From: Pelagibacterium halotolerans B2
GTDB taxonomy: Bacteria; Pseudomonadota; Alphaproteobacteria; Rhizobiales; Devosiaceae
Direction of reading: 5' to 3'
Length of the DNA stretch: 64,000 nucleotides
Assembly: GCF_000230555.1 (NCBI RefSeq)
Contig: NC_016078.1
Coordinates: 2,790,001-2,854,000, forward strand
This document shows, one piece after another, positions 18,326-27,249 of this stretch (position 1 is the first letter of the stretch; each line of letters begins with the position of its first letter). The notes under the pieces were generated by a model, which had not been told where the DNA came from, did no database searches, and saw nothing but the letters and a program-made list of their open reading frames with translations. The translations under genes and the position numbers were made by a program.

Positions 18326-18786
18326 GGAAGTTGATTATTCTCATTGGAACCCTCGGAGCGCTTTTAACCCCCGTAGCTGTCCCAGCCGTTCAGCCGGACG
18401 AAGTATTGGCTAACCCGGTCCTCGAACAACGTGCCCGCGCCATCTCGAGCAATCTGCGTTGCCTTGTGTGTCAGAACCAGTCGATCGATGACTCGGATGC
18501 ACCCCTTGCCCGAGATTTGCGACTAATCGTACGTGAACGTCTGGTCTCAGGAGATTCCGACACCGAGGTCTATGATTTCGTCGTGGCGCGGTATGGTGAG
18601 TTCGTGCTGCTCAATCCGGTTTTCGCTGGTCACACCATCTTTCTGTGGGTAGCAACGCCGATCTTATTGGTGGCAAGTTTTATCATGCTTGCCGTTTTGG
18701 CTACCAGGCGCCGAAACATCCGAACTGGCGCTGCGAGCCTTTCGTCAGAAGAAGCCAAAATCCTCGATCAACTGCGAAGCGACTAG
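18322..18786 (+). CDS. ccmH: Cytochrome c maturation protein CcmH
   Basis: A 154-residue protein with signal peptide, thiol motif RCLVCQNQS (Cys47, Cys50) and a C-terminal membrane helix (about 105-127). It reduces apocytochrome c and works with CcmF. End of the visible ccm operon; CcmA, B, C, D and E genes are not in this window and must come from elsewhere if this set is active. Confidence 0.93.
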   Translation: MRKLIILIGTLGALLTPVAVPAVQPDEVLANPVLEQRARAISSNLRCLVCQNQSIDDSDAPLARDLRLIVRERLVSGDSDTEVYDFVVARYGEFVLLNPVFAGHTIFLWVATPILLVASFIMLAVLATRRRNIRTGAASLSSEEAKILDQLRSD

Positions 18787-19182
18787 CCATCTATTGATGT
18801 TCTCCGACCGTCTTGTCGTCGTAAAAGGGTAATTGTCCTCGGCCAAAGAGCTGCCATGTCGACTTCATTCCCATCAAGCTCCGGTGACTGTGATGGGTTG
18901 GCTGGCGGACTGGCTTTCGACGTAAATGGGCGATCGGCTCCAATTGGTCGACCACGACGATCCCTACAACGGATTCTGCCGCATATCCGATCAGGGTTAG
19001 CGTGACCGCGGCGGGCGAGATCACGGTTGCGAGCCTCCCATAGCCGAGGATTCGCATAGACCGCAGTTTCAAGTGCCACGGCACCATGACAACAGGCACA
19101 ACCGGACCAACACAGCAATCCTTATTGCAAATGCTTCGCAATAGCATTATCGTTCGCTAGTTGAAATTGCGCGGGCTCAATC
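18787..19182. other. Gap after ccmH; no firm gene
   Basis: About 400 bases. A minus-strand frame (18,791-19,147, 118 residues) has one hydrophobic stretch but no family character and no good ribosome-binding site; I do not call it. No rho-independent terminator for the ccm operon is obvious. Confidence 0.4.
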
Positions 19183-21066
19183 ATGCTCGGGGTCTTTCGA
19201 AGGTCGCGGATTGGAGTCTTTCTGGTCATGGTGCTGTTGGCGCCTACGGCCTTCTCGACGGTCGTCACCGAGGAACCCTGGCATCCTGCCGCCGCCGCTT
19301 ATCGCAGCATGCTGTTCATGGCAGATCTCGTGCCAGCGCCGTGGGACGAGATCCGAAGAGCCTATGAGGAACCGCATCCGGCCGCTGCCATCCAACGACC
19401 GGCCAGTACCTATTTCGACACTTTGCCAGCGGATATGAACGTTGCGATCGTCGACGCTATCGCTTCGGAAAACCGTCAGGCCCTTTACGAAGCATCAACG
19501 CGAGCTGTCTCCTGGCTCGCGAGAGCGGCGCTCGCCGAGACCGCCGCGGCTCTAGCCGATCCGGGAAGGGCCCAGCAGAAGGCGCTGGAGGCACAAGCCT
19601 ACTACAGGGCCTTCGCATCGTTCATCGAAGAGGCTGATCGTGAAGCGGCTCGGCGCCTTGGCTTTGCCTGGCTCGAGCTGATGAGCGCGATCGGCACGAC
19701 CGGCGTCATGGGAGCCAACGTGATCGGCACAGACGAAGAGACCTTCCAGCGAGCGAGGGCGGAGATCGATGCCTATCTCGCTGCAAACTTCGAGCCGACT
19801 AGTTTTGTCGAAAGACGGACGTTGCCCCCCCTGCCGGAAAGCGTTGTCGCCACGCGTGGCGAGGTACAGGTCGCCGCCTGGCTGCCGCCGGGGTCCAGCC
19901 TCGCCGATCAGGATCCGTTGCCCCGGCTGGTCCTGAACTTCGAGGAGCGCGGCATCGACGAGGCGGAACTGCCCTTGATCGCCTTCGGGGACATGCTCTT
20001 CGACAGCCCGAACATCTTTGGCGAACCCGCCCGGTCATTGGGCATCACGTGCTCGACGTGCCACAACCGAAGCGACATCAATCAGAGCTTCTTCATCCCC
20101 GGAATCAGCCATCAGCCGGGTGCGGTCGATGTACGCGGCTCCTTCTTCAATCCCCTGTTCAACGACCAGCGTCGTGGCAGCCTCGACATCCCAACTTTGC
20201 GCGGCCTACGCTTCACTGGACCTTATGGGCGAGACGGTCGCTTTGCCAGCCTGTCGGAATTTACCCGCAATGTGATCGTCAGCGAATTCGGGGGACCCGA
20301 GCCTACTCCATTCCAGCTCGACGCGCTCGTCGCCTACATGCTGGAGTTCGACTTTCTTCCGAACACGCGGATCGATGGGATGGGTCGCCTGACCGCAGGG
20401 GCAACCGATTCCGAACTGCGCGGGGAGGAGCTCTTCCGCAGACCGTTCGCGCAGATGGACGGGCGGTCCTGCGCGTCGTGCCATGTACCGTCCTCGGCGT
20501 TCCTCGACCGGCAATCGCACAACATCGGCTCGGACTCGGAAGGCTACGGCGGCGCCATGGACGGCTATTTCGATACGCCCACGCTGCTGGGGATCAACTT
20601 CACCGCACCCTACTTCCATGACGGTTCACAGCCGACTCTTGCCAGTGTGGTGGACTGGTTCGACACGCGTTTCGAGCTCGGCCTCGCCGACCAAGCGCAA
20701 GACGACCTCGTGGCCTACCTCCAGGCCGTCGGCGCGGCTGACGAGCCGTACCAGACGTTCGACGGCCTCGATACCGTCTTCCGGCTCGCCTGGGAGGAGC
20801 TGACGACCTTCGCTACCACCTTCGACACGCTCGCCAGAAACCGGGATGCGGTGAACGCAAACCTCATGCTCGAGACCGTCGCCCTCGATCTGGCGCTCGA
20901 CGCCACGGGGATGTTGAACTCCGCGGCACGAGCACAGGTCTTCGAGCTCGTAGATATCCTCAACGGCATGCGGACGGCGGTCAATGCTGGCAATTGGACC
21001 GAAGCCGAAACGCTCTGGGGCAACTTTCAGGAGTTGAGAGATGCATATGAAGACGACATGTACTGA
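19183..21066 (+). CDS. Diheme cytochrome c peroxidase/MauG-like protein with N-terminal extension
   Basis: A 627-residue protein with a signal peptide (about 1-27). Two haem motifs, CSTCH (290-294) and CASCH (430-434), lie in a cytochrome c peroxidase-type fold that includes IPTLRGLRFTGPYGRDGRF and TPTLLGINFTAPYFHDG. The N-terminal 260 residues are alpha-helical and not part of the normal family. The C-terminal about 100 residues are also extra. The 3' end overlaps the next gene by 26 bases, linking it to a PhnD-type transporter. It depends on cytochrome c maturation, which fits the nearby ccm genes. Substrate unknown. Confidence 0.85.
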   Translation: MLGVFRRSRIGVFLVMVLLAPTAFSTVVTEEPWHPAAAAYRSMLFMADLVPAPWDEIRRAYEEPHPAAAIQRPASTYFDTLPADMNVAIVDAIASENRQALYEASTRAVSWLARAALAETAAALADPGRAQQKALEAQAYYRAFASFIEEADREAARRLGFAWLELMSAIGTTGVMGANVIGTDEETFQRARAEIDAYLAANFEPTSFVERRTLPPLPESVVATRGEVQVAAWLPPGSSLADQDPLPRLVLNFEERGIDEAELPLIAFGDMLFDSPNIFGEPARSLGITCSTCHNRSDINQSFFIPGISHQPGAVDVRGSFFNPLFNDQRRGSLDIPTLRGLRFTGPYGRDGRFASLSEFTRNVIVSEFGGPEPTPFQLDALVAYMLEFDFLPNTRIDGMGRLTAGATDSELRGEELFRRPFAQMDGRSCASCHVPSSAFLDRQSHNIGSDSEGYGGAMDGYFDTPTLLGINFTAPYFHDGSQPTLASVVDWFDTRFELGLADQAQDDLVAYLQAVGAADEPYQTFDGLDTVFRLAWEELTTFATTFDTLARNRDAVNANLMLETVALDLALDATGMLNSAARAQVFELVDILNGMRTAVNAGNWTEAETLWGNFQELRDAYEDDMY

Positions 21067-21946
21067 GCCGCGTCCCTTTTCTCCGACTCGGCGATCGCTG
21101 CTGGTGTCGATGGTGGCCCTGCATTTCGCACCTGCAATGGCGTGGGCACAGGCAGGAGACGGCTTGACGCTTGCCTTCGTCCCACAGGAGGACCCCGAGA
21201 AGCTTCTCGGCGACATCCGGATCATCACCGAATGGCTGGGCGGGGAGCTCGGCATGCTGGTACGCGGCTTCGTGACCAGCGATCACGCAGCGGCCGTCGA
21301 GGCCCTGCGTAACGGCGACGCGGACATCTCCTTCATGGGGGCGCTGCCCTATGTCCTTGCCAATGAATATGCCGGCGCCACGGCCATCCTCCAGGAGGTC
21401 TATTTCGGCCGTCCCTATTATACCGCGCGCGTGTTCGTACGCCGGGATAGCGGCATCGCCGAGCTCGCGGATCTGCGCGGCAAGACCATAGCCTTCGCCG
21501 ATCCGATTTCAGAGTCGGGCTACTACTATCCGCTGGATCTCTTCGCGGAAGCGGGCCTATTCCAGCGCGACGACGACCCGGGAACCTTCTTCGACCGCGT
21601 TCTGTTCGCCGGCGGATATCAGCAGGCGATCCAGGCCGTGGCGAACGGGCTGGTCGATGCAGCGGGCGCCAGCCAGTACGCCGATATGCTGCTGACTCCG
21701 ACCCAGCAGCTCGAGGTCACATGGATCGCCGAGTCCCGACCGATCCCCTCGCACAGCGTCATAGCTCGCGGTGACCTGGCACCTGACCTGCGCGAGGTCT
21801 TCGTTTCAGCGATGCTGAGGTTGAACGAGCCGGAGCTGCGATATCTGCTGCAATATGTCTACGGGCCGGACGGCTACGTCGTCGCGGATCTGGCCGCCTA
21901 TGAGGAGGTCAGAACGCTGGCGAGGGCCTATGGTTTGCTGAGATAA
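21041..21946 (+). CDS. PhnD-type periplasmic substrate-binding protein
   Basis: A 301-residue protein with signal peptide (ends about AWAQA) and a PhnD/PtxB/SsuA-type fold: FVPQEDPEKL, FMGALPYVLANEY, GKTIAFADPISESGYYYPLDL and a C-terminal helix. Such proteins bind phosphonates, phosphite, phosphate or related oxyanions. The ATG at 21,041 is 7 bases after AGGAG inside the preceding gene. No phosphonate or phosphite-oxidising genes are nearby, so the ligand is open. Confidence 0.85.
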   Translation: MHMKTTCTEPRPFSPTRRSLLVSMVALHFAPAMAWAQAGDGLTLAFVPQEDPEKLLGDIRIITEWLGGELGMLVRGFVTSDHAAAVEALRNGDADISFMGALPYVLANEYAGATAILQEVYFGRPYYTARVFVRRDSGIAELADLRGKTIAFADPISESGYYYPLDLFAEAGLFQRDDDPGTFFDRVLFAGGYQQAIQAVANGLVDAAGASQYADMLLTPTQQLEVTWIAESRPIPSHSVIARGDLAPDLREVFVSAMLRLNEPELRYLLQYVYGPDGYVVADLAAYEEVRTLARAYGLLR

Positions 21947-21951
21947 GTTTC

Positions 21952-22731
21952 ATGAAGTCCGACGCGATCGTACTTCGGGATCTGAGCTTCCGGTATCCGG
22001 GCGAGGGGCGACCGGTCCTGACGATCGCTGAGTTGCACGTACCGATGGGACAGCGCGTGGCGCTGATCGGCGCCTCCGGCGCGGGCAAGAGCACGTTGTT
22101 GCGCCTTATTGACGGACGGCTGCGCGGCTGGTCGGGGCACTGTGAGGTCGTCGGCCTCCCATTTAGTCCGAACCGCAAGCCGCCCCGAGCGTGGCGCCGC
22201 CGCGTAGGCTTCGTTTTCCAGGAATTCGCGCTGGTCGAGCGGGGAACCGCGCAGGACAACGTGCTGAACGGTAGGCTGGGCCATGCCGATCCGTTCTGGT
22301 CTCTCATGGGCAGGTTTGGGGCAGACGACTTCGGGATCACCGATCAGGCAATACGCGATGTGGGAATGGAAATTTTCGCGGCCCGCCGCGTCGATCGGCT
22401 CAGCGGTGGCCAGCGTCAAAGGATCGCCATCGCCCGGTGCCTCGCGCAGGAACCGCACCTGCTGCTGGCCGACGAGCCGGTCAGCAGTCTCGATCCCGTA
22501 AGGGCCAGCGCAGTTCTCGAGCTGTTGCACCGGGCCGTCACGAGCCCGGAGACTACACTGGTATTGTCCTCGCATCAGCCGGGGTTGGTCGCAGGATATG
22601 TGGATCGCTTCATCGCGCTCGAGGGGGGGCGCATCGTTTTCGACGGCCCGCCGGACGCGCTGAGCCAAGCCCAACTCGCCGGCATCTATGGCGCGCGCGC
22701 CCAGGGCCAGAACGAGGCGGCCGCGCGATGA
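21952..22731 (+). CDS. PhnC-type ABC transporter ATPase
   Basis: A 259-residue ATPase with Walker A GASGAGKST, signature LSGGQRQRIAIARCLAQ, Walker B LLLADEPVSSLD and switch His (SSHQ). The organisation D-C-E and sequence style match phosphonate/phosphite importers. The stop overlaps the permease start as ATGA. A PhnC-typical insert (PFWSLMGRFG) is visible around residue 110-120. Confidence 0.88.
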   Translation: MKSDAIVLRDLSFRYPGEGRPVLTIAELHVPMGQRVALIGASGAGKSTLLRLIDGRLRGWSGHCEVVGLPFSPNRKPPRAWRRRVGFVFQEFALVERGTAQDNVLNGRLGHADPFWSLMGRFGADDFGITDQAIRDVGMEIFAARRVDRLSGGQRQRIAIARCLAQEPHLLLADEPVSSLDPVRASAVLELLHRAVTSPETTLVLSSHQPGLVAGYVDRFIALEGGRIVFDGPPDALSQAQLAGIYGARAQGQNEAAAR

Positions 22732-23540
22732 CGGCGAGATCCCATAGGCGAACGGAGGTGGGCGGCCGCGCGCAAGATCGCGACAGGCAACGTGCCTGGG
22801 GGCAGTTCCTGCTCTCGGTCATGATCGTTCTGATCGTCATGTGGTCATGGAGCGGCAGCGAGATCGACCTGCCGCGCCTGGCCGAGAGCGGCGGGCGGAT
22901 CGCCGAGTTCTTGGGCAGGATGATGCCGCCCGATCTTTCGGTGCTGCCGGTGGTCATCGAATCCTCGGCCGAGACGCTGCGCATTGCGATCCTGGGGACC
23001 GTCGGCTGCATTTTTCTCTCAGCCGTTCTTGGCCTGCTGGCAGCACGAAACCTGACCCCGGCGATCGTCCACGTTCCGGTCAAGACGGTCCTCGCCGTCA
23101 TTCGTGGCGTGCCACTGATCCTCGTCGCCATGCTGATGGTGGGCGCCGTGGGGCTGGGGGCGCTGCCCGGCATACTCGCCATTGCCTTCCATGCCACCGG
23201 GATGCTGGCGAAATTCTATGCCGAGGCCATCGAGAGCATCGATCCAAGCCCCATCGAGGCGCTGGAGAGCGCTGGCGCGACCTTTCTTCAGAAGCTGCGT
23301 TTCGGCGCTTGGCCGCAGATCGCTCCGGACGTCCTTCGGGATACCTTATTCCGCTTCGAGATGAACCTGCGCGAATCCCTCATCCTGGGCGTTGTAGGAG
23401 CGGGCGGCATCGGCTTTTACATCCAGATGTATGTGCGTGCGTTCCAATACGATAGGGTTGCGACACTGACGATCGTGGTCATTGCCTTCGTGGTTGTTAT
23501 AGAACTGGTCAACAACGCCATCCGCGGCCTTCTGCGCTAA
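22728..23540 (+). CDS. PhnE-type ABC transporter permease
   Basis: A 270-residue membrane protein with about five to six helices and the coupling-helix EAA region (EALESAGATFLQKLRFGAWPQI), followed by NLRESLILGVVGAGGIGF as in PhnE/PtxC. ATG 22,728 overlaps the ATPase stop. One PhnE gene only, so a homodimer is expected. Last gene of the peroxidase-SBP-ATPase-permease operon. Confidence 0.88.
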   Translation: MTARSHRRTEVGGRAQDRDRQRAWGQFLLSVMIVLIVMWSWSGSEIDLPRLAESGGRIAEFLGRMMPPDLSVLPVVIESSAETLRIAILGTVGCIFLSAVLGLLAARNLTPAIVHVPVKTVLAVIRGVPLILVAMLMVGAVGLGALPGILAIAFHATGMLAKFYAEAIESIDPSPIEALESAGATFLQKLRFGAWPQIAPDVLRDTLFRFEMNLRESLILGVVGAGGIGFYIQMYVRAFQYDRVATLTIVVIAFVVVIELVNNAIRGLLR

Positions 23541-23713
23541 CGGCTTGCTGGCAAAGCGATCATCGTTTCGGCATTGCTATATGTGCTTCCTTGCCAACCC
23601 CAAGAATGACTGAGGAGCATAGATATAGTAGATTTAGCGGGTAGGCCGATGCGCAGCGAACGCATGCCAGCTCAAAGGGTCAGCAGCGGCAAACTGTCAG
23701 AGCTAGAAATCCC

Positions 23714-24466
23714 ATGATTGCTGAATCCTTCGACTCCTATTGCGGCCCGCCGCCCGTGCCGGACAGTATTTGGCTGCAATGGAATTTCGACCCCTTTGCC
23801 ATCGCTCTCATGGTCTTGATCGCTATTGGGTGGTTCACCCAAGGTAGAAGGGATTCGGCAGGAAGGGCCGCAGTTTTCGGGGCGCTTGTCCTAATTGGCG
23901 TTGCTTTCCTCTCGCCCATCTGCGCTTTGACCGTAGCGTTGTTCTCCGTTCGAGTAGCCCATCATGTCATCCTGATCTCGGTGACGGCTCCCCTGCTCGC
24001 AATTGCGCTGCCTTGGCGGCGAGGCCCCCGGCTGCCACTTGCACTATTGACGGTGTTCAGCGCCATCACGTTATGGATCTGGCACGCTCCATTGGCCTAT
24101 GAGTGGGCGATCGGCGGCGCGCTACCGTACTGGCTGATGCAATTAACCTTGCTTGGCACCTCCTGGCTGTTCTGGCGTGAAATCTTCAGCCCGGAACGGT
24201 CATTTGGGCCGAGCATACTCGCGCTGCTTTCGTTTGTGGCACAAATGGGCCTGCTCGGCGCCATATTGGTTTTTGCACGCAGACCGATTTATCCACCGCA
24301 CTTCTTGACAACTGAGCCGTTTGGAATTTCCACGCTCAGCGATCAGCAACTTGCAGGCTTGGTGATGTGGGTTCCCGCGATGTTTCCGTATATCGCGGTC
24401 GCGTTGTGGCTGCTGATGCGGTTCCTGAGCAGAGACGACACCAAACATCCTGAAACCACCGTATGA
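23714..24466 (+). CDS. CtaG-type (caa3_CtaG) cytochrome oxidase assembly membrane protein
   Basis: A 250-residue protein with about seven helices and conserved His/Trp features (VRVAHHVILISVTAPLLAIALPW, WHAPLAYEWA) of the caa3 CtaG family, which assists copper insertion into oxidases. This is not the Cox11-type CtaG. It stands just upstream of ccdA and shares a theme with SCO and PCu(A)C. No oxidase genes are close. Confidence 0.88.
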   Translation: MIAESFDSYCGPPPVPDSIWLQWNFDPFAIALMVLIAIGWFTQGRRDSAGRAAVFGALVLIGVAFLSPICALTVALFSVRVAHHVILISVTAPLLAIALPWRRGPRLPLALLTVFSAITLWIWHAPLAYEWAIGGALPYWLMQLTLLGTSWLFWREIFSPERSFGPSILALLSFVAQMGLLGAILVFARRPIYPPHFLTTEPFGISTLSDQQLAGLVMWVPAMFPYIAVALWLLMRFLSRDDTKHPETTV

Positions 24467-24550
24467 TCTCCAGGCCTATAAATGCCCGCATTGCTGATGG
24501 CCTGGATGCCCGCAGCGATCTGATGCGGAGCCAGAAGAACGGTTCTACAT

Positions 24551-25279
24551 ATGGGCTTTGAGATTGCCAGTATCGGGGTCTTGGCGGCACTGTTTGCAGG
24601 CATGGTCTCGTTTCTTTCACCCTGCGTGCTTCCCCTGGTGCCGGGATATGTTTCCTACATCACAGGCAATATGGACCGCAGCGGCGTAGCGGCGCGCTCG
24701 AACGCCTTGCTCCTGAGCCTCTGTTTTGTCGCCGGATTTGCTACGATTTTTGTTGCGCTCGGCGCAAGCGCCACAGCGCTCAGCAGGCTGCTGCTTTCGT
24801 GGCGCTACGAAGCCAACATTGTAGGGGGCGCGATCGTCATTGTGTTCGGCGTTTTTACGACCGGTCTCGTTAGGTTGCCATGGCTCTCTCAGGATCTTCG
24901 ATATCATGGTGCCCTGAAAGGTGGGGGGCCGGCTGGCGCCTATGTCTTGGGGTTGGCGTTCGGCTTCGGCTGGACGCCCTGCATTGGCCCGATCCTTGGG
25001 GCAATCCTCACCGTGAGCGCGACGTCAGAGGCAGCAGGAAGTGGCATCCTGCTGCTCTCGATCTATTCGGCGGGTCTTGGGGTGCCATTTCTGCTCACCG
25101 CCACCTTTGCAGACAGCTTGGCGGCAAGGCTCAAGCACATGCGCCGGCTGGGCCGGGTGCTACAGATCCTCGCCGGGATAGTGATGATCCTTATGGGACT
25201 GGCGATGATCACCGGCCAGATGTCCGCATTTGCTTTTTGGCTTCTTGAGCGCTTTCCGGTCTTCGCACGTATAGGATAA
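24551..25279 (+). CDS. ccdA: Cytochrome c biogenesis protein CcdA
   Basis: A 242-residue, six-helix membrane protein with redox Cys25 in FLSPCVLPLVPGY and its partner in FGWTPCIGPILG (about residue 146). CcdA carries electrons from cytoplasmic thioredoxin to periplasmic CcmG and similar thioredoxins. It is 84 bases downstream of ctaG and likely cotranscribed. It gives the reducing counterpart to the DsbA/DsbB oxidising pair in the same block. Confidence 0.93.
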   Translation: MGFEIASIGVLAALFAGMVSFLSPCVLPLVPGYVSYITGNMDRSGVAARSNALLLSLCFVAGFATIFVALGASATALSRLLLSWRYEANIVGGAIVIVFGVFTTGLVRLPWLSQDLRYHGALKGGGPAGAYVLGLAFGFGWTPCIGPILGAILTVSATSEAAGSGILLLSIYSAGLGVPFLLTATFADSLAARLKHMRRLGRVLQILAGIVMILMGLAMITGQMSAFAFWLLERFPVFARIG

Positions 25280-25396
25280 AGGAATCCGGGAGGGGCGAGG
25301 GAAACTACCTCCGTGAGACCTGAGTGCATCACCGACAGCGGTGAGGAACCAACCGCTGCTGTCTGCAGCCATGTCCGCACGCATGATTTCCGGCAA

Positions 25397-25513
25397 CTAT
25401 GTTAAAAAGCGAACCACAAGAGGGGCGGCCACGTACCATAGAATGGCAACGACGAAAAACCCCCAAAGGAGCAAATGAAAGAGACGCAATCCCAGCGGCG
25501 GCTTATCTGACAT
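25397..25513 (-). CDS. Tiny single-pass membrane protein (38 aa) under MerR-type promoter
   Basis: Reads MSDKPPLGLRLFHLLLWGFF and continues with VVAILWYVAAPLVVRFLT, a single strong membrane helix flanked by Arg residues. Its start overlaps the end of the 50-residue gene upstream, so it is probably translationally coupled. I do not recognise a family. The promoter-proximal position, overlap and well-formed helix argue for a real small membrane protein, perhaps a modulator of a metal transporter or an oxidase (inference). Confidence 0.55.
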   Translation of the reverse strand: MSDKPPLGLRLFHLLLWGFFVVAILWYVAAPLVVRFLT

Positions 25514-25655
25514 CGGGCGCCTGCACGCCTAAAGGAGGCTCATCCTGATAGAATGATGACTTGGCCGGCGCCGTAATCCACATGTCGGCGAGCCTATTTG
25601 TAATGTAGTTTTTTCTATCTGGCGCCGGAAAATAAGCGACAAGGTTTCCGTTCAT
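25503..25655 (-). CDS. Small protein (50 aa), first gene after MerR-type promoter C
   Basis: Starts MNGNLVAYFPAPDRKNYITN and ends QAPDVR; no membrane segment, several aromatic residues. The ATG at 25,655 lies 30 bases after the -10 element of promoter C, with GGAG 10 bases upstream. It overlaps the 38-residue membrane gene by 11 bases. No family is recognised. The case for coding rests on the promoter, the start signal and the coupling. Confidence 0.5.
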   Translation of the reverse strand: MNGNLVAYFPAPDRKNYITNRLADMWITAPAKSSFYQDEPPLGVQAPDVR

Positions 25656-25684
25656 ATGCCTGGTTCTCCAACAGTCGTTGGAGA

Positions 25685-25715
25685 ATTGTACATCCTCTAG
25701 TCGCTACAGCAGCAA
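25685..25715 (-). promoter_or_regulatory. MerR-type promoter C, upstream of two tiny genes
   Basis: Minus strand -35 TTGCTG (25,710-25,715), 19-bp spacer CTGTAGCGACTAGAGGATG, -10 TACAAT (25,685-25,690). This is the best-formed of the three MerR-type promoters. The spacer differs from promoter A at only two positions. Confidence 0.78.
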
Positions 25716-25775
25716 GGGCAAACGCAGATTATTTTGCCAAAGTGTTGGTTTGCCAATTTGGTTCTGCTCCGCTGA

Positions 25776-26552
25776 TCACGAAATTGGACAAGGCCCCAAG
25801 GGATCAAGAGGGGAGACGCGAGGATCATTCACGTTGAAGACATAACGCCTCTCGCAGACATCCCAGGTCGGCGGGATTCCTGTGTTGTCGAAGATATCCG
25901 CGCCTTCTTTGAGATTGCGCCAAAAATCAACATGAGGGCTCGATGCGTTCGCCTGGATGTTAGCTTCCGTCATCGGAAAGGGCAGCAACTGTAGTTGGAA
26001 GGATCGATTGCCGCCTCTGAATGTTTCCCGGGCAAGTGCGAAAATCTCCTTGATGCCATCGTCGGTCATGGCGTAGCAGCCAACTGACAGACAGTCCCCA
26101 TGAATCATCAAGTTTGTTCCAGTGCGCTCCCAAGCCTGATCAAATTTGTTCGGAAAACCGACGTTGAACGATAGCCAGTAGGAAGAGTTCGGGTTCATCA
26201 AGTCGGGTGTTACGTCGTAGAAGCCCTCCGGCGATTGATGATCGCCTTCACGGAATTTTGGCCCTAGTTCCCCTGACCATTTGCATATGTCGTATGTCTT
26301 CAAGAGGCTGTATGTGCCGTCGCTGGTTCGTTTCCAAACCTCCAGCGTCGAAGTCTGTTTATAAAGGCGTATCATCATCGGCTCAGATGGCGAGGAGTTG
26401 ATTTCGGCCATCCGTTGGAGGAGCTCTGGCGGCAGCGGAACGTTATGGCGATTGTCGCCCATGTACTGACTGCATGCTGCCAGCGCCAAGGTGGCAAAAA
26501 ATACGACAACTACGCGACTGACATATGCGATTGCGAGGGGCATGGGGATCAC
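25776..26552 (-). CDS. YafK-type L,D-transpeptidase/murein amidase lipoprotein
   Basis: A 258-residue lipoprotein (lipobox Cys27, LAAC) with a YkuD-fold domain of the YafK/DpaA group. The catalytic motif reads MIHGDCLSVGCYAMTD, with His and the second Cys as catalytic residues. In E. coli the YafK homologue removes Braun lipoprotein from peptidoglycan. Promoter C reads leftward away from this gene's 3' end and is not its promoter. Fits the cell-envelope theme with the L,D-transpeptidase at 3182. Confidence 0.87.
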   Translation of the reverse strand: MIPMPLAIAYVSRVVVVFFATLALAACSQYMGDNRHNVPLPPELLQRMAEINSSPSEPMMIRLYKQTSTLEVWKRTSDGTYSLLKTYDICKWSGELGPKFREGDHQSPEGFYDVTPDLMNPNSSYWLSFNVGFPNKFDQAWERTGTNLMIHGDCLSVGCYAMTDDGIKEIFALARETFRGGNRSFQLQLLPFPMTEANIQANASSPHVDFWRNLKEGADIFDNTGIPPTWDVCERRYVFNVNDPRVSPLDPLGPCPIS

Positions 26553-26924
26553 CGGAGTAAGTGCCAGCTAACCATACTGGCTCGGCGTTACCGATCTCTT
26601 GCCGTCGCAGTTTCACACGCTGCCGGCTCACGCAGTTGGCATTGCTGCATGCGGCGCGAACATTCACGCCGTCAAGCATCCTGTAACTCACAAAGCGGCG
26701 TTCTGCCAATTTCTCGGAATACGTCTTCTCATCGCTTCCGCCGGTGCGGACAGCCGTCGACAAGTCTGATGGTGACTAGACCACGTCAGACCCACCCCAC
26801 ACGGCCACCTGTTCACGATGGTTGGGCATTTTGCAGGATATGGTTTGCTGCTAACATGGAAGTGCACAAGCGTGCTCGCGCCTACTGCCGCAAGAAGACT
26901 TGGATTATCTGAAGGAGAAGTGTG
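26553..26924. other. Gap with no firm gene
   Basis: About 370 bases between divergent genes. A minus-strand frame overlapping the YafK start (26,443-26,763) has two CxxxxC-like cysteines but mixed composition and I do not call it. The rightward gene at 26,925 has a strong ribosome-binding site here (AAGGAG, 26,912-26,917). Confidence 0.4.
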
Positions 26925-27179
26925 ATGTACGACCTTTCGGGCATCAAAGCTGGAATGGAAGTTCTTGGTGCCGACGGTGCGCCGGTGGGTACGGTCGCAT
27001 CAGTGGATGGGGACCGTATTCGGTTGGAAGCCGTCGACATTGGGTCGCACGCAGGCCACAAGCACTACATCCCAGGCGGCATCGTGGCCATCGTGGAAGA
27101 CAATACCGTTCGCCTTTCGGCTACCGGCGCTAATGCCGTCTTGCTGGATGAGGAAACCGACGGCTCGCCAGCCGACTAA
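26925..27179 (+). CDS. DUF2171 small protein
   Basis: An 84-residue protein with the DUF2171 (PRC-barrel-like) pattern: IKAGMEVLGADGAPVGTV, DGDRIRL and HKHYIPGGIVAIVEDNTVRL. These proteins are stress- or soil-associated and of unknown function. I prefer ATG 26,925 (7 bases after AAGGAG) to GTG 26,922. Single gene. Confidence 0.82.
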   Translation: MYDLSGIKAGMEVLGADGAPVGTVASVDGDRIRLEAVDIGSHAGHKHYIPGGIVAIVEDNTVRLSATGANAVLLDEETDGSPAD

Positions 27180-27249
27180 ACTGTGCTCAAGGCGAATTGG
27201 TACCAAGGCCCCTGATTTTGGGCGTGGCGGCGCATCTCTCTGGATAGGG

